Source of the DNA: Brytella acorum
GTDB lineage: Bacteria; Pseudomonadota; Alphaproteobacteria; Acetobacterales; Acetobacteraceae
Assembly (NCBI RefSeq): GCF_029309905.1
Contig: NZ_JARBJP010000003.1
Location: 1 to 64,000 of the forward strand
Length of the DNA stretch: 64,000 nt
Direction of reading: 5' to 3'
Below, one piece after another: positions 18,141-26,170 of the stretch (within the stretch, counting starts at the first letter, position 1; the number at the start of each line of letters is the position of its first letter). Under the pieces are notes generated by a model, which made no database searches, was not told the origin of the DNA, and saw nothing but the letters and a program-made list of their open reading frames with translations. Made by a program: the position numbers and the translations under genes.

Positions 18141-18998
18141 ATGCACGCAGGGTTGGACGGACTTCTTTTTCCACACGCGGAACCGCGTCAGGATCGGGCG
18201 GATCGGAAAGCTTCTGCGTCGACGCGGAAGAAAAAACTCGCACGCGTGGGCGCGGGGGTTCTGGCCATGCTCGGGCTTTCCGCCTGCGCCAGCCTGAAAA
18301 ACCCGCCGCCGAAGGATCCCGAAGCGCTGGCTGAATACAAGGAAGCCAACGATCCTTATGAGCCGCTGAACCGCAAGATGTTCGATCTCCAGATGTGGGC
18401 GTATCACAACGCGCTTCGTCCGGTGGCCAAGGGCTGGGCCTGGGCCGTGCCGAAATTCGCGCGCGATTCGATCGATAATCTGAATCAGACATGGAACGAA
18501 CCGGTGGCGTTCTTCTCCGACGTCGGCGCGGGCAAGCCGCGCCGCGCCGGCGATTCCTTCGTGCGCTTCGTGGTCAACATGACCGCCGGTCTGGGCGGCT
18601 TCATCGACGTCGCCACGAAAATCGGCTATCCCGAGCGCGACGCGGACCCGGGCATGGTGCTGGCCATGTGGGGTGTACCCAGCGGGCCTTACCTCTTTGT
18701 CCCTGGAATGGGGCCGAACACGTTGCGCGATGCCGCAGCCAACGGGGCGATCAGCATAGGGCTTTCGCCGATCAATTACGTGCCGCGCGGTTACGGACTT
18801 CTGACGTTCAACTGGGCGTACAACATCGCAGGACGGCTTGATGGCTTCGCCAATGCCACGGATGCGATCGACAACGTGGAACGCGACTCACTCGACCCCT
18901 ATTCCTTCATCCGGAGCGCATGGCAGCAGCAGCATGCGAGCCAAGTCGAAGCCTTCCGGAATGATAACCGTCATACCGTACCCGACTGGTACAACTGA
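18141..18998 (+). CDS. mlaA: Outer-membrane phospholipid-removal lipoprotein MlaA (VacJ)
   Basis: Lipoprotein of the Mla system, which removes mislocalised phospholipids from the outer leaflet and passes them to MlaC. It has 285 residues, with a long basic N-region before the lipobox LSAC (Cys49). Family motifs are NDPYEPLNRKMFDLQ, FARDSIDNLNQTWNEP, FVVNMTAGLGGFIDVA and YLFVPGMGPNTLRDA. The ATG at 18141 is preceded by GGGGA; a TTG 12 bases upstream is less likely. mlaC follows after 11 bases. Confidence 0.92.
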   Translation: MHAGLDGLLFPHAEPRQDRADRKASASTRKKKLARVGAGVLAMLGLSACASLKNPPPKDPEALAEYKEANDPYEPLNRKMFDLQMWAYHNALRPVAKGWAWAVPKFARDSIDNLNQTWNEPVAFFSDVGAGKPRRAGDSFVRFVVNMTAGLGGFIDVATKIGYPERDADPGMVLAMWGVPSGPYLFVPGMGPNTLRDAAANGAISIGLSPINYVPRGYGLLTFNWAYNIAGRLDGFANATDAIDNVERDSLDPYSFIRSAWQQQHASQVEAFRNDNRHTVPDWYN

Positions 18999-19009
18999 GG
19001 ATTCCCCTG

Positions 19010-19639
19010 ATGAAGACCTCCGCGTTTTCCCTGACCCGCCGTCACCTGACCGGTACGGCGGCCGCCCTGACAGCGGTCGTGCTGGGAACCTTCGGCCTCG
19101 CCGCTCCCGCTCGCGCCAGCGACGCGACGACTTTCGTCAAGACGTTCGGTGGCGAGCTCGTCGCGATCATCAACAGCAATGCGTCGCTCGACGAAAAGAA
19201 GCAGAAGGTCCTTCCGCTTCTCCAGCAGAATGTCGACATCCCCGAGATCGCCAAATTCTGCCTTGGTCGCTATTGGCGGACCGCGACGCCCGCCCAGCAG
19301 AAGCATTACGTCGAGCTGTTCGACCATGTCCTGGTCAATGCCGTTACCGACAGGATCGGTGATTATCGCGGCGTGACCTTCGCCGTCACGACGAGCAGCC
19401 CCGCCCCGGAGGGCGGCGAACTGGTGAGCGCGAAGATCGATCGTCCGGGACAGCCCGAAGCGGACATGCAGCTCCTGATCGCCAATCATGGTGGCCCGAA
19501 AGTGGTCGACATGGTGGGCGAAGGCGCAAGCCTGCGCCTCACCCAGCGTCAGGACTACGCATCATATCTTTCCCGTCATGGCGGGGATGTGGATACCCTG
19601 AACAGCGCGCTGGAGCGTCAGCTCGCCAATCACCACTAA
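19010..19639 (+). CDS. mlaC: Periplasmic phospholipid carrier MlaC
   Basis: Soluble shuttle of the Mla pathway, 209 residues. The signal peptide has a twin arginine (LTRRHLTGTA) and cleaves near ARA-SDA. The mature part shows MlaC features: DIPEIAKFCLGRYWRTATPAQQKHYVELF, split here as DIPEIAKFCLG and RYWRTATP, and VVDMVGEGASLRLTQRQDYAS. The Arg-Arg pair raises possible Tat export, but the h-region also fits Sec. It forms a two-gene unit with mlaA, closed by a strong terminator. The MlaFEDB transporter genes are not in the window. Confidence 0.9.
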   Translation: MKTSAFSLTRRHLTGTAAALTAVVLGTFGLAAPARASDATTFVKTFGGELVAIINSNASLDEKKQKVLPLLQQNVDIPEIAKFCLGRYWRTATPAQQKHYVELFDHVLVNAVTDRIGDYRGVTFAVTTSSPAPEGGELVSAKIDRPGQPEADMQLLIANHGGPKVVDMVGEGASLRLTQRQDYASYLSRHGGDVDTLNSALERQLANHH

Positions 19640-19650
19640 GCAAGTGTCAT

Positions 19651-19684
19651 CGATGCGGGCATTTGATGCCCGCATCGCTTTTTA
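19651..19684 (+). terminator. Intrinsic terminator after mlaC
   Basis: A 12-bp perfect stem (19651-19662 with 19666-19677) and three-base loop are followed by CTTTTTAC. It ends the mlaA-mlaC transcript 11 bases after the mlaC stop and may also serve the convergent GNAT gene. Confidence 0.85.
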
Positions 19685-19687
19685 CAT

Positions 19688-20194
19688 TCATCCGCCGGGC
19701 AGGCTGATTTCGTAGACAAGCATCGTGTAGCCATCACGCTCGAACGTGTCGCTCTGATGCATACCGATGCTTCCCAGCACGATCCGGGAGGCAAGATTGT
19801 CCTCCCGCGCGACGGCCATCACGCGAGATACGCCACGATCCAGAACGAAGCGCAGGGCGGCGCCCGCCGCTTCGCGGGCGATGCCCCGTCCGGCTGCTTC
19901 AGGTCTCAGCGCAAAACGCAGCCCGAGGCCACGCCCATCCGGACGTTCATGAACACCGGTCATGCCGACGAAGATGCCCTTTTCCCGAATGGCGAAGATG
20001 CCCAGGCCGGTTCTCGCCCAGAAGGCGACGTCTTCGGCCATGTCGGCTTCGCTCTGCACCCTGGAGCGAACGCCGCCGAGCATGCGACCAAAAGATGCGG
20101 CATTCCCTTTGAGGCGGGCCATGTCGTCCATGTCCCGCCAACTGACCGCGTCCAGAACCAGACGCGGGGTCCGGATCTGACGACCTGGCCCCAC
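19688..20194 (-). CDS. GNAT-family N-acetyltransferase (RimJ/RimL-like)
   Basis: Acetyl-CoA-dependent acyltransferase of 168 residues. RTPRLVLDAVSWRDMDDMARL starts like ribosomal-protein or small-molecule acetyltransferases of the RimJ/RimL subgroup. GLGLRFALRPEAAGRGIAREA, seen here as LRPEAAGRGIA, is the acetyl-CoA pyrophosphate loop. VMAVAREDNLASRIVLGSIGM is the usual motif B. The target is unknown. A GTG start at 20194 follows the ettA stop by 15 bases, so it may be co-transcribed with ettA. Confidence 0.75.
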   Translation of the reverse strand: MGPGRQIRTPRLVLDAVSWRDMDDMARLKGNAASFGRMLGGVRSRVQSEADMAEDVAFWARTGLGIFAIREKGIFVGMTGVHERPDGRGLGLRFALRPEAAGRGIAREAAGAALRFVLDRGVSRVMAVAREDNLASRIVLGSIGMHQSDTFERDGYTMLVYEISLPGG

Positions 20195-20209
20195 CAGTCC
20201 GGCTTGCGA

Positions 20210-21889
20210 TCAGCGAGCCAGAGGGCGGTATTTGATACGGCTCGGTTCGGTCGAGTCGGGTCCGAGACGACGACGCTTGTCTTCCTCGTAATCCTGGAAG
20301 TTGCCTTCGAACCATTCCACATGGGAATCGCCTTCGAAAGCGAGAATATGCGTCGCCAGACGATCCAGGAACCAGCGATCATGCGAGATGATCACGGCGC
20401 AACCGGCATATTCGGCCAACGCCTCTTCCAGCGCGCGCAGCGTATCGACATCGAGATCGTTGGTCGGTTCGTCGAGCAGGATGACGTTGCTGTCTTTCTT
20501 GAGCATCTTCGCGAGGTGAACGCGGTTACGCTCACCGCCCGACAGGATGCCCACGCGCTTCTGCTGGTCCGACCCTTTGAAATTGAAGGCGCCGACATAA
20601 GCGCGTGACGGTACGGCGCGCTTGCCGAGATAGATCACGTCCGTCCCGCCCGAGATTTCTTCCCAGACCGTGTTGTTGTCGTCGAGACTGTCGCGGGACT
20701 GATCCACATAACCGAGCTTGACCGTCTCGCCGACGACGAGCGTGCCCGCATCGGGGGTTTCCTGATCGGTGATCATCCTGAACAGCGTGGATTTACCCGC
20801 GCCGTTCGGCCCGATCACACCCACGATCCCGCCGGGCGGCAGCTTGAAGCTGAGATCATTGATCAGGAGACGGCCATTGAAACCCTTGGACAGGTTTTCG
20901 GCCTCGATGACGGTACCACCGAGACGCGGACCCGGCGTAATGACGATCTCGGCCGCGCCCGAGACACGATCGGCGCTGGCCGCCAGCATCTCTTCATATT
21001 TCGTGATACGCGCCTTGCTCTTGGCCTGCCGGGCCTTGGGCGAGGAGGCGATCCACTCCTGCTCGGCGGCAAGCGCACGCTGGCGCGAGCTTTCTTCCTT
21101 TTCTTCCTGGGATAGACGCTTGCGCTTCTGGTCGAGCCAGGAGGAGTAGTTGCCCTGGAACGGATAGCCCCGCCCGCGCTCGATTTCGAGAATCCAGTTC
21201 GTGACGTTGTCGAGGAAGTAACGGTCATGGGTAATGACCATCACGGTGCCCTCGTAATCGCGCAACGTGCGCTCGAGCCACGCGACGCTCTCGGCGTCGA
21301 GATGGTTGGTCGGTTCGTCCAGCAGCAGAATATCAGGCTTCTCCAGCAGGAGGCGGCACAGCGCGACGCGGCGACGCTCACCTCCCGAGAGGCTGCCAAC
21401 GGGCGAATCCGCAGGCGGGCAGCGGAGAGCCTCAAGCGCGATTTCGAGCTTGCGGTCGAGTTCCCACCCGTCGCCCGCGTCGATCGTCTCCTGCAACTCG
21501 GCCTGTTCGGCGAGGAGCGCCGTCATTTCGTCGTCCGACATCGGCTCGGCGAATTTCATGGAGATTTCGTTGAAGCGGTCCACGGCATGTTTCAGCGCGC
21601 CGAAACCCAGCGCCACATTTTCTCCAACGCTCAGCGAATCGTCGAGTTTGGGTTCCTGTTCGAGATAGCCGACCTTGACGCCTTCAGCCGCCCAGGCTTC
21701 ACCGCCATACTCCTTGTCAATTCCCGCCATGATCTTGAGCAGCGTGGACTTACCGGCGCCGTTGACGCCCAGCACGCCGATCTTCACCCCGGGAAGAAAG
21801 GACAGGGTGATGCCCTTGAACACTTCCCGGCCGCCCGGATAGGCCTTGGTCAGGTCTTTCATGACATAGACGTATTGATATGGCGCCAT
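20210..21889 (-). CDS. ettA: Energy-dependent translational throttle ATPase EttA
   Basis: ABC-F protein that binds the ribosomal E site and couples elongation to the ATP/ADP ratio. It has 559 residues, against about 555 in E. coli. There are two ABC domains: Walker A GVNGAGKST then LSGGERRRVALCR and LLLDEPTNHLDAES; second Walker A GPNGAGKST then LSGGERNRVHLAK and LLDEPTNDLDVDT. The linker between them is charged and helical. The ATG at 21889 (MAPYQYVYVMKDLTK) matches the conserved start, with GGAGTC upstream. It is followed by the GNAT gene. Confidence 0.95.
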   Translation of the reverse strand: MAPYQYVYVMKDLTKAYPGGREVFKGITLSFLPGVKIGVLGVNGAGKSTLLKIMAGIDKEYGGEAWAAEGVKVGYLEQEPKLDDSLSVGENVALGFGALKHAVDRFNEISMKFAEPMSDDEMTALLAEQAELQETIDAGDGWELDRKLEIALEALRCPPADSPVGSLSGGERRRVALCRLLLEKPDILLLDEPTNHLDAESVAWLERTLRDYEGTVMVITHDRYFLDNVTNWILEIERGRGYPFQGNYSSWLDQKRKRLSQEEKEESSRQRALAAEQEWIASSPKARQAKSKARITKYEEMLAASADRVSGAAEIVITPGPRLGGTVIEAENLSKGFNGRLLINDLSFKLPPGGIVGVIGPNGAGKSTLFRMITDQETPDAGTLVVGETVKLGYVDQSRDSLDDNNTVWEEISGGTDVIYLGKRAVPSRAYVGAFNFKGSDQQKRVGILSGGERNRVHLAKMLKKDSNVILLDEPTNDLDVDTLRALEEALAEYAGCAVIISHDRWFLDRLATHILAFEGDSHVEWFEGNFQDYEEDKRRRLGPDSTEPSRIKYRPLAR

Positions 21890-21955
21890 GAACAGACTCC
21901 TGACTCGACTGGGGGTGACAAAAGAGGGGTGTTCTGGGTGGAAAAACCCGGAACC

Positions 21956-22029
21956 TGCGCCCGGCAGGACTCGAACCCGCAACCAAGCCGTTATGAGCGG
22001 CCTGCTCTAACCAATTGAGCTACAGGCGC
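21956..22029 (-). tRNA. tRNA-Ile(CAU), lysidine-type
   Basis: A 74-base cloverleaf read on the minus strand. The acceptor GCGCCTG pairs with CGGGCGC, the D-arm is TAGCTCAATTGGTTAGAGCA, the anticodon loop CTCATAA gives CAU, and the T-arm is CGGGTTCGAGTCCTG. The discriminator is A and CCA is not encoded. The GCAGGC...CTCATAA...GCTTGGT pattern resembles tRNA-Ile2, whose C34 is changed to lysidine by TilS, more than elongator tRNA-Met. Automated callers often label it Met. Confidence 0.85.
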
Positions 22030-22201
22030 GCAGGTCTGGACGGAATCGCCTACCTCGCCACGTTTTGCAAGAGCGTAACATGACAAATCATACCGGGCGC
22101 GACTAGGTTGGCGCAATTTCGTGCCGGCGGCGCCTAGCCCCGCCCTGTCGGCATCCGCATCGACACGCGGAACAGAATCGCTTTCGGGGGCGGGAGACGT
22201 G

Positions 22202-24376
22202 ATGAGCCACGCCCAGGGAACACCGCGCCGCAACGTCCTTCTGGATGCCCTGGCACCATACTGGCAGAAGCTCCGCTGGCTCTATGCGCCCGATCCCGTC
22301 ATGGCTGGCTATGCGCTGCGCACCACGTTCTCCTCGCTTCTGGCGCTCGGCATCGCGCTCAAGATGGAACTCGGCAGCCCTCAATGGGCGGCCCTGACGG
22401 TCTGGATGGTGGCCCAGGGCACGCGCGGGCGCAGCCTCGCCAAAGCCCGCTGGCATCTGTTCGGCATGGTGCTGGGCGTCATCTGCGCCATAGCACTCGT
22501 GGCGAGCTGCCCTCAGCAGCCGCTCATGTTCATCGTGCTTCTGGCGCTGGGCATCGGTTCGTTCTGCATGATCGGCACATTCCTGCCCGGCCCGGCCACC
22601 ATGACGAATTACCGTATCCACGGCATGCGCGCGACCGGGTTCACATACGCCATCATTTCACTCGATGGCATCACCGATCCCAGCCACATCTTCGATACGG
22701 CCGCCGCCCGCGCCACCTATATCGTTCTGGGCATCGTGATCGAAGCGTCCGTCTCGGCTCTGTTCCAGCTCGGACTGGCCAGCCGGACGCGACGGCAACT
22801 GTCGAACAATTTCCGCCAGTCCCTCGAACCGGCCTTGCAGTCGATTTCCAATCTCCTGGCGGGCAAACCGAACGCGATGGACAATGCGCGCTCGCTTTTC
22901 GCGAACGTCACCGCCCTCGGCGATCAGGTCGAATTCGCCGAAGTCGAGCTTGGGCACCGCGATCACGCGGGCGACCATGCTCGCGCGGCGCTCGGAGACA
23001 TCGCCATCCTGCTCGCCCGGGGTCTCGATCTGGCAACGTTGATGCGCCTGCCCATGGCCCAGAACGACGCCTTCCACGCAGAGGCCCAGGCGATCCGCCA
23101 GTTCCTCGATTCCCTCTCCTCCCGCCTTGACGATGCCGCCGGAATGAAGGAGCCGCTGGCCGAGCTACGGGAACTGCGCCGCCATTGCCGACGCGTCGTC
23201 GTGGAGGCGTTCACGACGTCGAACGACGATTCGGCGGCGCAGGAAGTCACTCTGCGACATGGAATGCTCCAGCAGGCGCTGGTCGAACTCATCGACGCCC
23301 TGCGTGTGGCGTTGCAACAGTTCGAAGCCAGTCGCAACCCGCCCAGGCACGACACTTTCCGCGATCCCATCCGCACCTATCGCGACTGGCATCAGGCCCT
23401 AGCAAACAGCCTGCGCGCCTCCATGACCGTTCTTGGAGCTGGCCTGATCTGGGTCACGACGTCATGGTCCAGCGGCCTCACCTTCGTGATGTTCGTGGCC
23501 ATCGTATGCAGCCTGTTTTCCACCCTGGAACGCCCCGCGCTCGCAACCCAGTCCTTCCTCAAGGGCGCCTTTTGCGCCGTCTTTGCCGGAGGCGTGCTGA
23601 ATCTGTTTCTGCTCGCCGAGCCGACGACCTATGAGGTGATGGCGTTCTGGTTCGGGATCGCGACCCTGCTGGGAGGACTGGCCTTCGCCTATCCGCCGCT
23701 GGCGCTGGCCGCCGTTTCCTACAATCTCTTCCTGCCGATCATCGTCGGACCGGATAACCAGGCCCGGACGGACGAAATCACCTATTTCAACACATCCCTC
23801 CCCCTGCTTCTCGGCCTCTGCTACGCGGCCTGGATGTTTCGGGTATTCCTGCCCTACGATCCCGCCCATGAACGCTGGACCATGCGCGGCAACATCCTGA
23901 GCGAATTGCGACGACTGGCTTCAAGCCGGACTCCGGCGACGATCGACGACATCGTCGCGCGCAATATCGACCGTTTCGTACGCCTGATGAACAACCAGGC
24001 ATCGACTCCCGCGCCCGTTGTCAGCGCCTATCTCAACGGGATTCTGGCGGCCATGCGTGTCCAGCTCAACCTCCTGCGACTGCGCACGATCCTGTATTCG
24101 CAGGCCCTTCAGCCCTCAGCCCATCGGGCCCTGGCCGTGATGATGCGGCGCATGGCGCATTTCAGCGGACGATATGGTGGTCATTATGGGCGGACATTGC
24201 GCGCGACCCAGCTTTGCATCGCCATTTTGCGCAAGTCGGAATCCGTCGAAGGCGACCCGCGCCGACGCTTCGTTCTGATTGCGGCGCTCGCGAGTCTGGA
24301 TGTGATTTCCGTGGAACTTGACACACATCGCGTGTTCTTCGACGCACGCAATCCGTATTACGATCCGTCCACTTAA
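22202..24376 (+). CDS. FUSC-family (AaeB/YccS-like) inner-membrane protein
   Basis: A protein of 724 residues with two similar halves, each holding about five to six transmembrane helices and a cytoplasmic helical part. The first half runs from MAGYALRTTFSSLLALGIALKM through WAALTVWMVAQGTRGRSLAKARWHLFG, written here in parts; the second half restarts near LANSLRASMTVLGAGLIWV. This is the fusaric-acid-resistance/AaeB aromatic acid efflux architecture. Weak-acid or aromatic efflux would suit an acetic acid bacterium, but the substrate is inferred. No membrane-fusion partner is adjacent. The ATG at 22202 has a GGGAGA site. Confidence 0.82.
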   Translation: MSHAQGTPRRNVLLDALAPYWQKLRWLYAPDPVMAGYALRTTFSSLLALGIALKMELGSPQWAALTVWMVAQGTRGRSLAKARWHLFGMVLGVICAIALVASCPQQPLMFIVLLALGIGSFCMIGTFLPGPATMTNYRIHGMRATGFTYAIISLDGITDPSHIFDTAAARATYIVLGIVIEASVSALFQLGLASRTRRQLSNNFRQSLEPALQSISNLLAGKPNAMDNARSLFANVTALGDQVEFAEVELGHRDHAGDHARAALGDIAILLARGLDLATLMRLPMAQNDAFHAEAQAIRQFLDSLSSRLDDAAGMKEPLAELRELRRHCRRVVVEAFTTSNDDSAAQEVTLRHGMLQQALVELIDALRVALQQFEASRNPPRHDTFRDPIRTYRDWHQALANSLRASMTVLGAGLIWVTTSWSSGLTFVMFVAIVCSLFSTLERPALATQSFLKGAFCAVFAGGVLNLFLLAEPTTYEVMAFWFGIATLLGGLAFAYPPLALAAVSYNLFLPIIVGPDNQARTDEITYFNTSLPLLLGLCYAAWMFRVFLPYDPAHERWTMRGNILSELRRLASSRTPATIDDIVARNIDRFVRLMNNQASTPAPVVSAYLNGILAAMRVQLNLLRLRTILYSQALQPSAHRALAVMMRRMAHFSGRYGGHYGRTLRATQLCIAILRKSESVEGDPRRRFVLIAALASLDVISVELDTHRVFFDARNPYYDPST

Positions 24377-24528
24377 GAAGCGCCCCGCAGATCACGAGAA
24401 AATGTACACGGAAATGTAATGTCGCACCCTGTTTTTTTTGGCACTGAATGCGACAATAATTGCCTGACGTTTGGACAGACCGTGGCGGAGCACTATGCGT
24501 CGCCAGGCCACCCGGTCCAGGTAAGGTC

Positions 24529-24930
24529 ATGAAAAAGGACAACAACATGCTCCGTCGTATCGCTCCCGCAGCTGCTCTGGCCCTCGGGCTCGGTCTCGCG
24601 GGAGGAATGGCCAGCGCAGCGCCTGCGCCCGCTGACTCGGGATCCGCCTCCTCCAGCCTGACCGGTGCCACGCCCGACAACATTGCCGGACTGCTGAATT
24701 ACTGCGTCGAGGTCGAATACCTCTCCTATGACGAAGGCAATCCGCCTCTCGACGGTCTGATCGCGAAGTATCACTCCGTGAACCAGACCGGTGGCAGCAT
24801 GGACTACGCCATCGGAACGGCTGGTTTCATCAACCATGCTTCCGACCGTTTCGATGTGAAGTCACTTCCCGTCGATGGGCGCAAGGCCGTGTGCCAGAGC
24901 GCCGTCAAAGCCGCGCAGCCTCTCCTCTGA
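24529..24930 (+). CDS. Small secreted protein, DUF2501-like
   Basis: A protein of 133 residues with a clear signal peptide (cleavage near ASA-APA, about residue 30). The mature domain of about 100 residues has two cysteines (NYCVEVEYL and AVCQSAV) that could form a disulfide. The pattern DNIAGLLNYCVE...LDGLIAKY...VCQSAVKAAQ recalls the YjjA/DUF2501 group of secreted proteins of unknown function. I am moderately sure of the family. A GTAAGG site precedes the ATG and a good terminator follows, so it is a single-gene transcript. Confidence 0.6.
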   Translation: MKKDNNMLRRIAPAAALALGLGLAGGMASAAPAPADSGSASSSLTGATPDNIAGLLNYCVEVEYLSYDEGNPPLDGLIAKYHSVNQTGGSMDYAIGTAGFINHASDRFDVKSLPVDGRKAVCQSAVKAAQPLL

Positions 24931-24957
24931 GCTTCGTCCGAAATTATGATTTTTTGG

Positions 24958-24988
24958 AAAGGCGGCTCATTTCGGAGCCGCCTTTTTT
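24958..24988 (+). terminator. Intrinsic terminator after the DUF2501-like gene
   Basis: AAAGGCGGCTC (24958-24968) pairs with GAGCCGCCTTT (24975-24985), loop ATTTCG, followed by a run of six T (24983-24988). Confidence 0.9.
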
Positions 24989-25049
24989 ATGTTGTGACTG
25001 TCTCAAAGATGCTTGAGGCGCGCGGCACCAAATGTGATATGAAACAGGA

Positions 25050-25334
25050 ATGTCACAGAAACGCTCCGACATCGTGATCGTCTACTGCACGCAGTGCAAC
25101 TGGCTGCTGCGCGCGGCGTGGATGGCGCAGGAACTTCTTTCGACTTTCGGGGAAGCGCTCGAAGGCGTGACACTCCGACCGGCGTCGGGTGGCCGATTCG
25201 AAATCACGCTTGATGGAGAGGTTCTCTGGGAACGCAAGCGTGACGGCGGTTTTCCGGGGCCCAAGGAACTCAAGCGCCGCGTCCGGGACGTGATCGAGCC
25301 GGATCGGGATCTCGGGCATGTGGACCGCGACTGA
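25050..25334 (+). CDS. SelT/SelW/SelH-family thioredoxin-like (Rdx) protein
   Basis: A protein of 94 residues, the usual Rdx size. It has VYCTQCNWLLRAAWMAQELL with a CxxC redox pair (Cys13, Cys16) in the place of the selenocysteine motif of eukaryotic SelW, then GGRFEITLDGEVLWERKRDGGFPGPKELKRRVRD, seen in parts as LDGEVLW and GGFPGPKELK. These are the family's conserved elements. A role in redox homeostasis is assumed. No UGA recoding is needed, since both positions are cysteine. The ATG at 25050 is preceded by CAGGA. Confidence 0.8.
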   Translation: MSQKRSDIVIVYCTQCNWLLRAAWMAQELLSTFGEALEGVTLRPASGGRFEITLDGEVLWERKRDGGFPGPKELKRRVRDVIEPDRDLGHVDRD

Positions 25335-25440
25335 GCCATGCGTCACGTAACAGACACGCTTTCGTGTCCTTATGCCCTGTGCAGAGTGACGCGCGCCAAC
25401 TAAAACTGTCCTGTCAATCACGTTGAACAGGATGGCTTTC

Positions 25441-25962
25441 ATGGATATCTCCAAGATCTCGCCCGGCAAGGACGCACCGAACGATATTAACGTCGTGATC
25501 GAAATTCCGGCCGGCTCGCAGGTCAAATACGAAGTCGACAAGGAGAGCGGCGCTCTTTTCGTCGATCGTTTCCTGTTCACGCCCATGGCTTATCCGGCGG
25601 CTTACGGCTTCATTCCGTCGACGCTCGCCGCCGATGGCGATCCGGCCGATGCGCTGGTTCTGGCTCCCCACGCCGTCGTGCCGGGAGCCGTGATTCGTGC
25701 GCGCCCCATCGGTATGCTCCGCATGGAAGACGAAAGCGGCGAAGACGAGAAGATCCTCTGCGTTCCGCACGACAAGGTGCATCCCGAATTCTCCAAAGTC
25801 CGGACCTATGCCGATCTTCCGGAAATCACACTGAAAGCGATCGAGCATTTCTTCACGCGTTACAAGGACCTTGAGCCCAACAAATGGGTCAAGGTTTCGG
25901 GCTGGGCCGGACCTGACGAGGCCAAAGAAGCAATCCGCGCGGCTCTGGCTGCCGCGAAGTGA
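25441..25962 (+). CDS. ppa: Inorganic pyrophosphatase (family I)
   Basis: Soluble magnesium-dependent enzyme that hydrolyses pyrophosphate and pulls biosynthetic reactions forward. It has 173 residues (E. coli Ppa has 176). Metal and substrate residues are visible in EIPAGSQVKYEVDKESG, YPAAYGFIPSTLAADGDPADALVL (the D-GDP-D motif) and VPHDKVHPEF; the tail FFTRYKDLEPNKWVKVSGW is typical. In-frame starts exist at 25423 (TTG) and 25432 (ATG). The ATG at 25441 is chosen for its AGGATGG spacing and the conserved MDISKI start. Confidence 0.93.
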   Translation: MDISKISPGKDAPNDINVVIEIPAGSQVKYEVDKESGALFVDRFLFTPMAYPAAYGFIPSTLAADGDPADALVLAPHAVVPGAVIRARPIGMLRMEDESGEDEKILCVPHDKVHPEFSKVRTYADLPEITLKAIEHFFTRYKDLEPNKWVKVSGWAGPDEAKEAIRAALAAAK

Positions 25963-25967
25963 TTCGC

Positions 25968-25992
25968 GGGGTGCGGGACGCTCCTGCACCCC
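25968..25992 (+). terminator. GC-rich hairpin after ppa
   Basis: Ten base pairs, GGGGTGCGGG (25968-25977) with CCTGCACCCC (25983-25992), around a five-base loop, six bases after the ppa stop. There is no T-run, so it is a probable but unproven terminator. Confidence 0.5.
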
Positions 25993-26023
25993 ATATCCGC
26001 GACCAGTGCGATATTTATGATAC

Positions 26024-26043
26024 ATATCACTCCCAGGTGATAT
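26024..26043. promoter_or_regulatory. Dyad in the OprB porin promoter region
   Basis: ATATCAC (26024-26030) and GTGATAT (26037-26043) flank six bases in an AT-rich region about 130 bases upstream of the porin start. The spacing and arms fit a dimeric repressor or activator site. The regulator is unknown. Confidence 0.4.
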
Positions 26044-26170
26044 TAATTTCACACATAGATCTAGGCGCGAACTTAAACATAGGGTAATTTGCCAGCCATG
26101 CCTCGGTTAGGAGGAACGCCCGCTCCGGCGTCCCGTCGAGGTACTCGGTCCATTCCTGGCCGACTGACGG

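Noticed and set aside
21956-22029. Elongator or initiator tRNA-Met
   Set aside because: The CAU anticodon allows it, but the anticodon-stem and variable-loop pattern fits tRNA-Ile2. Initiator features (three GC pairs next to the anticodon loop) are absent.
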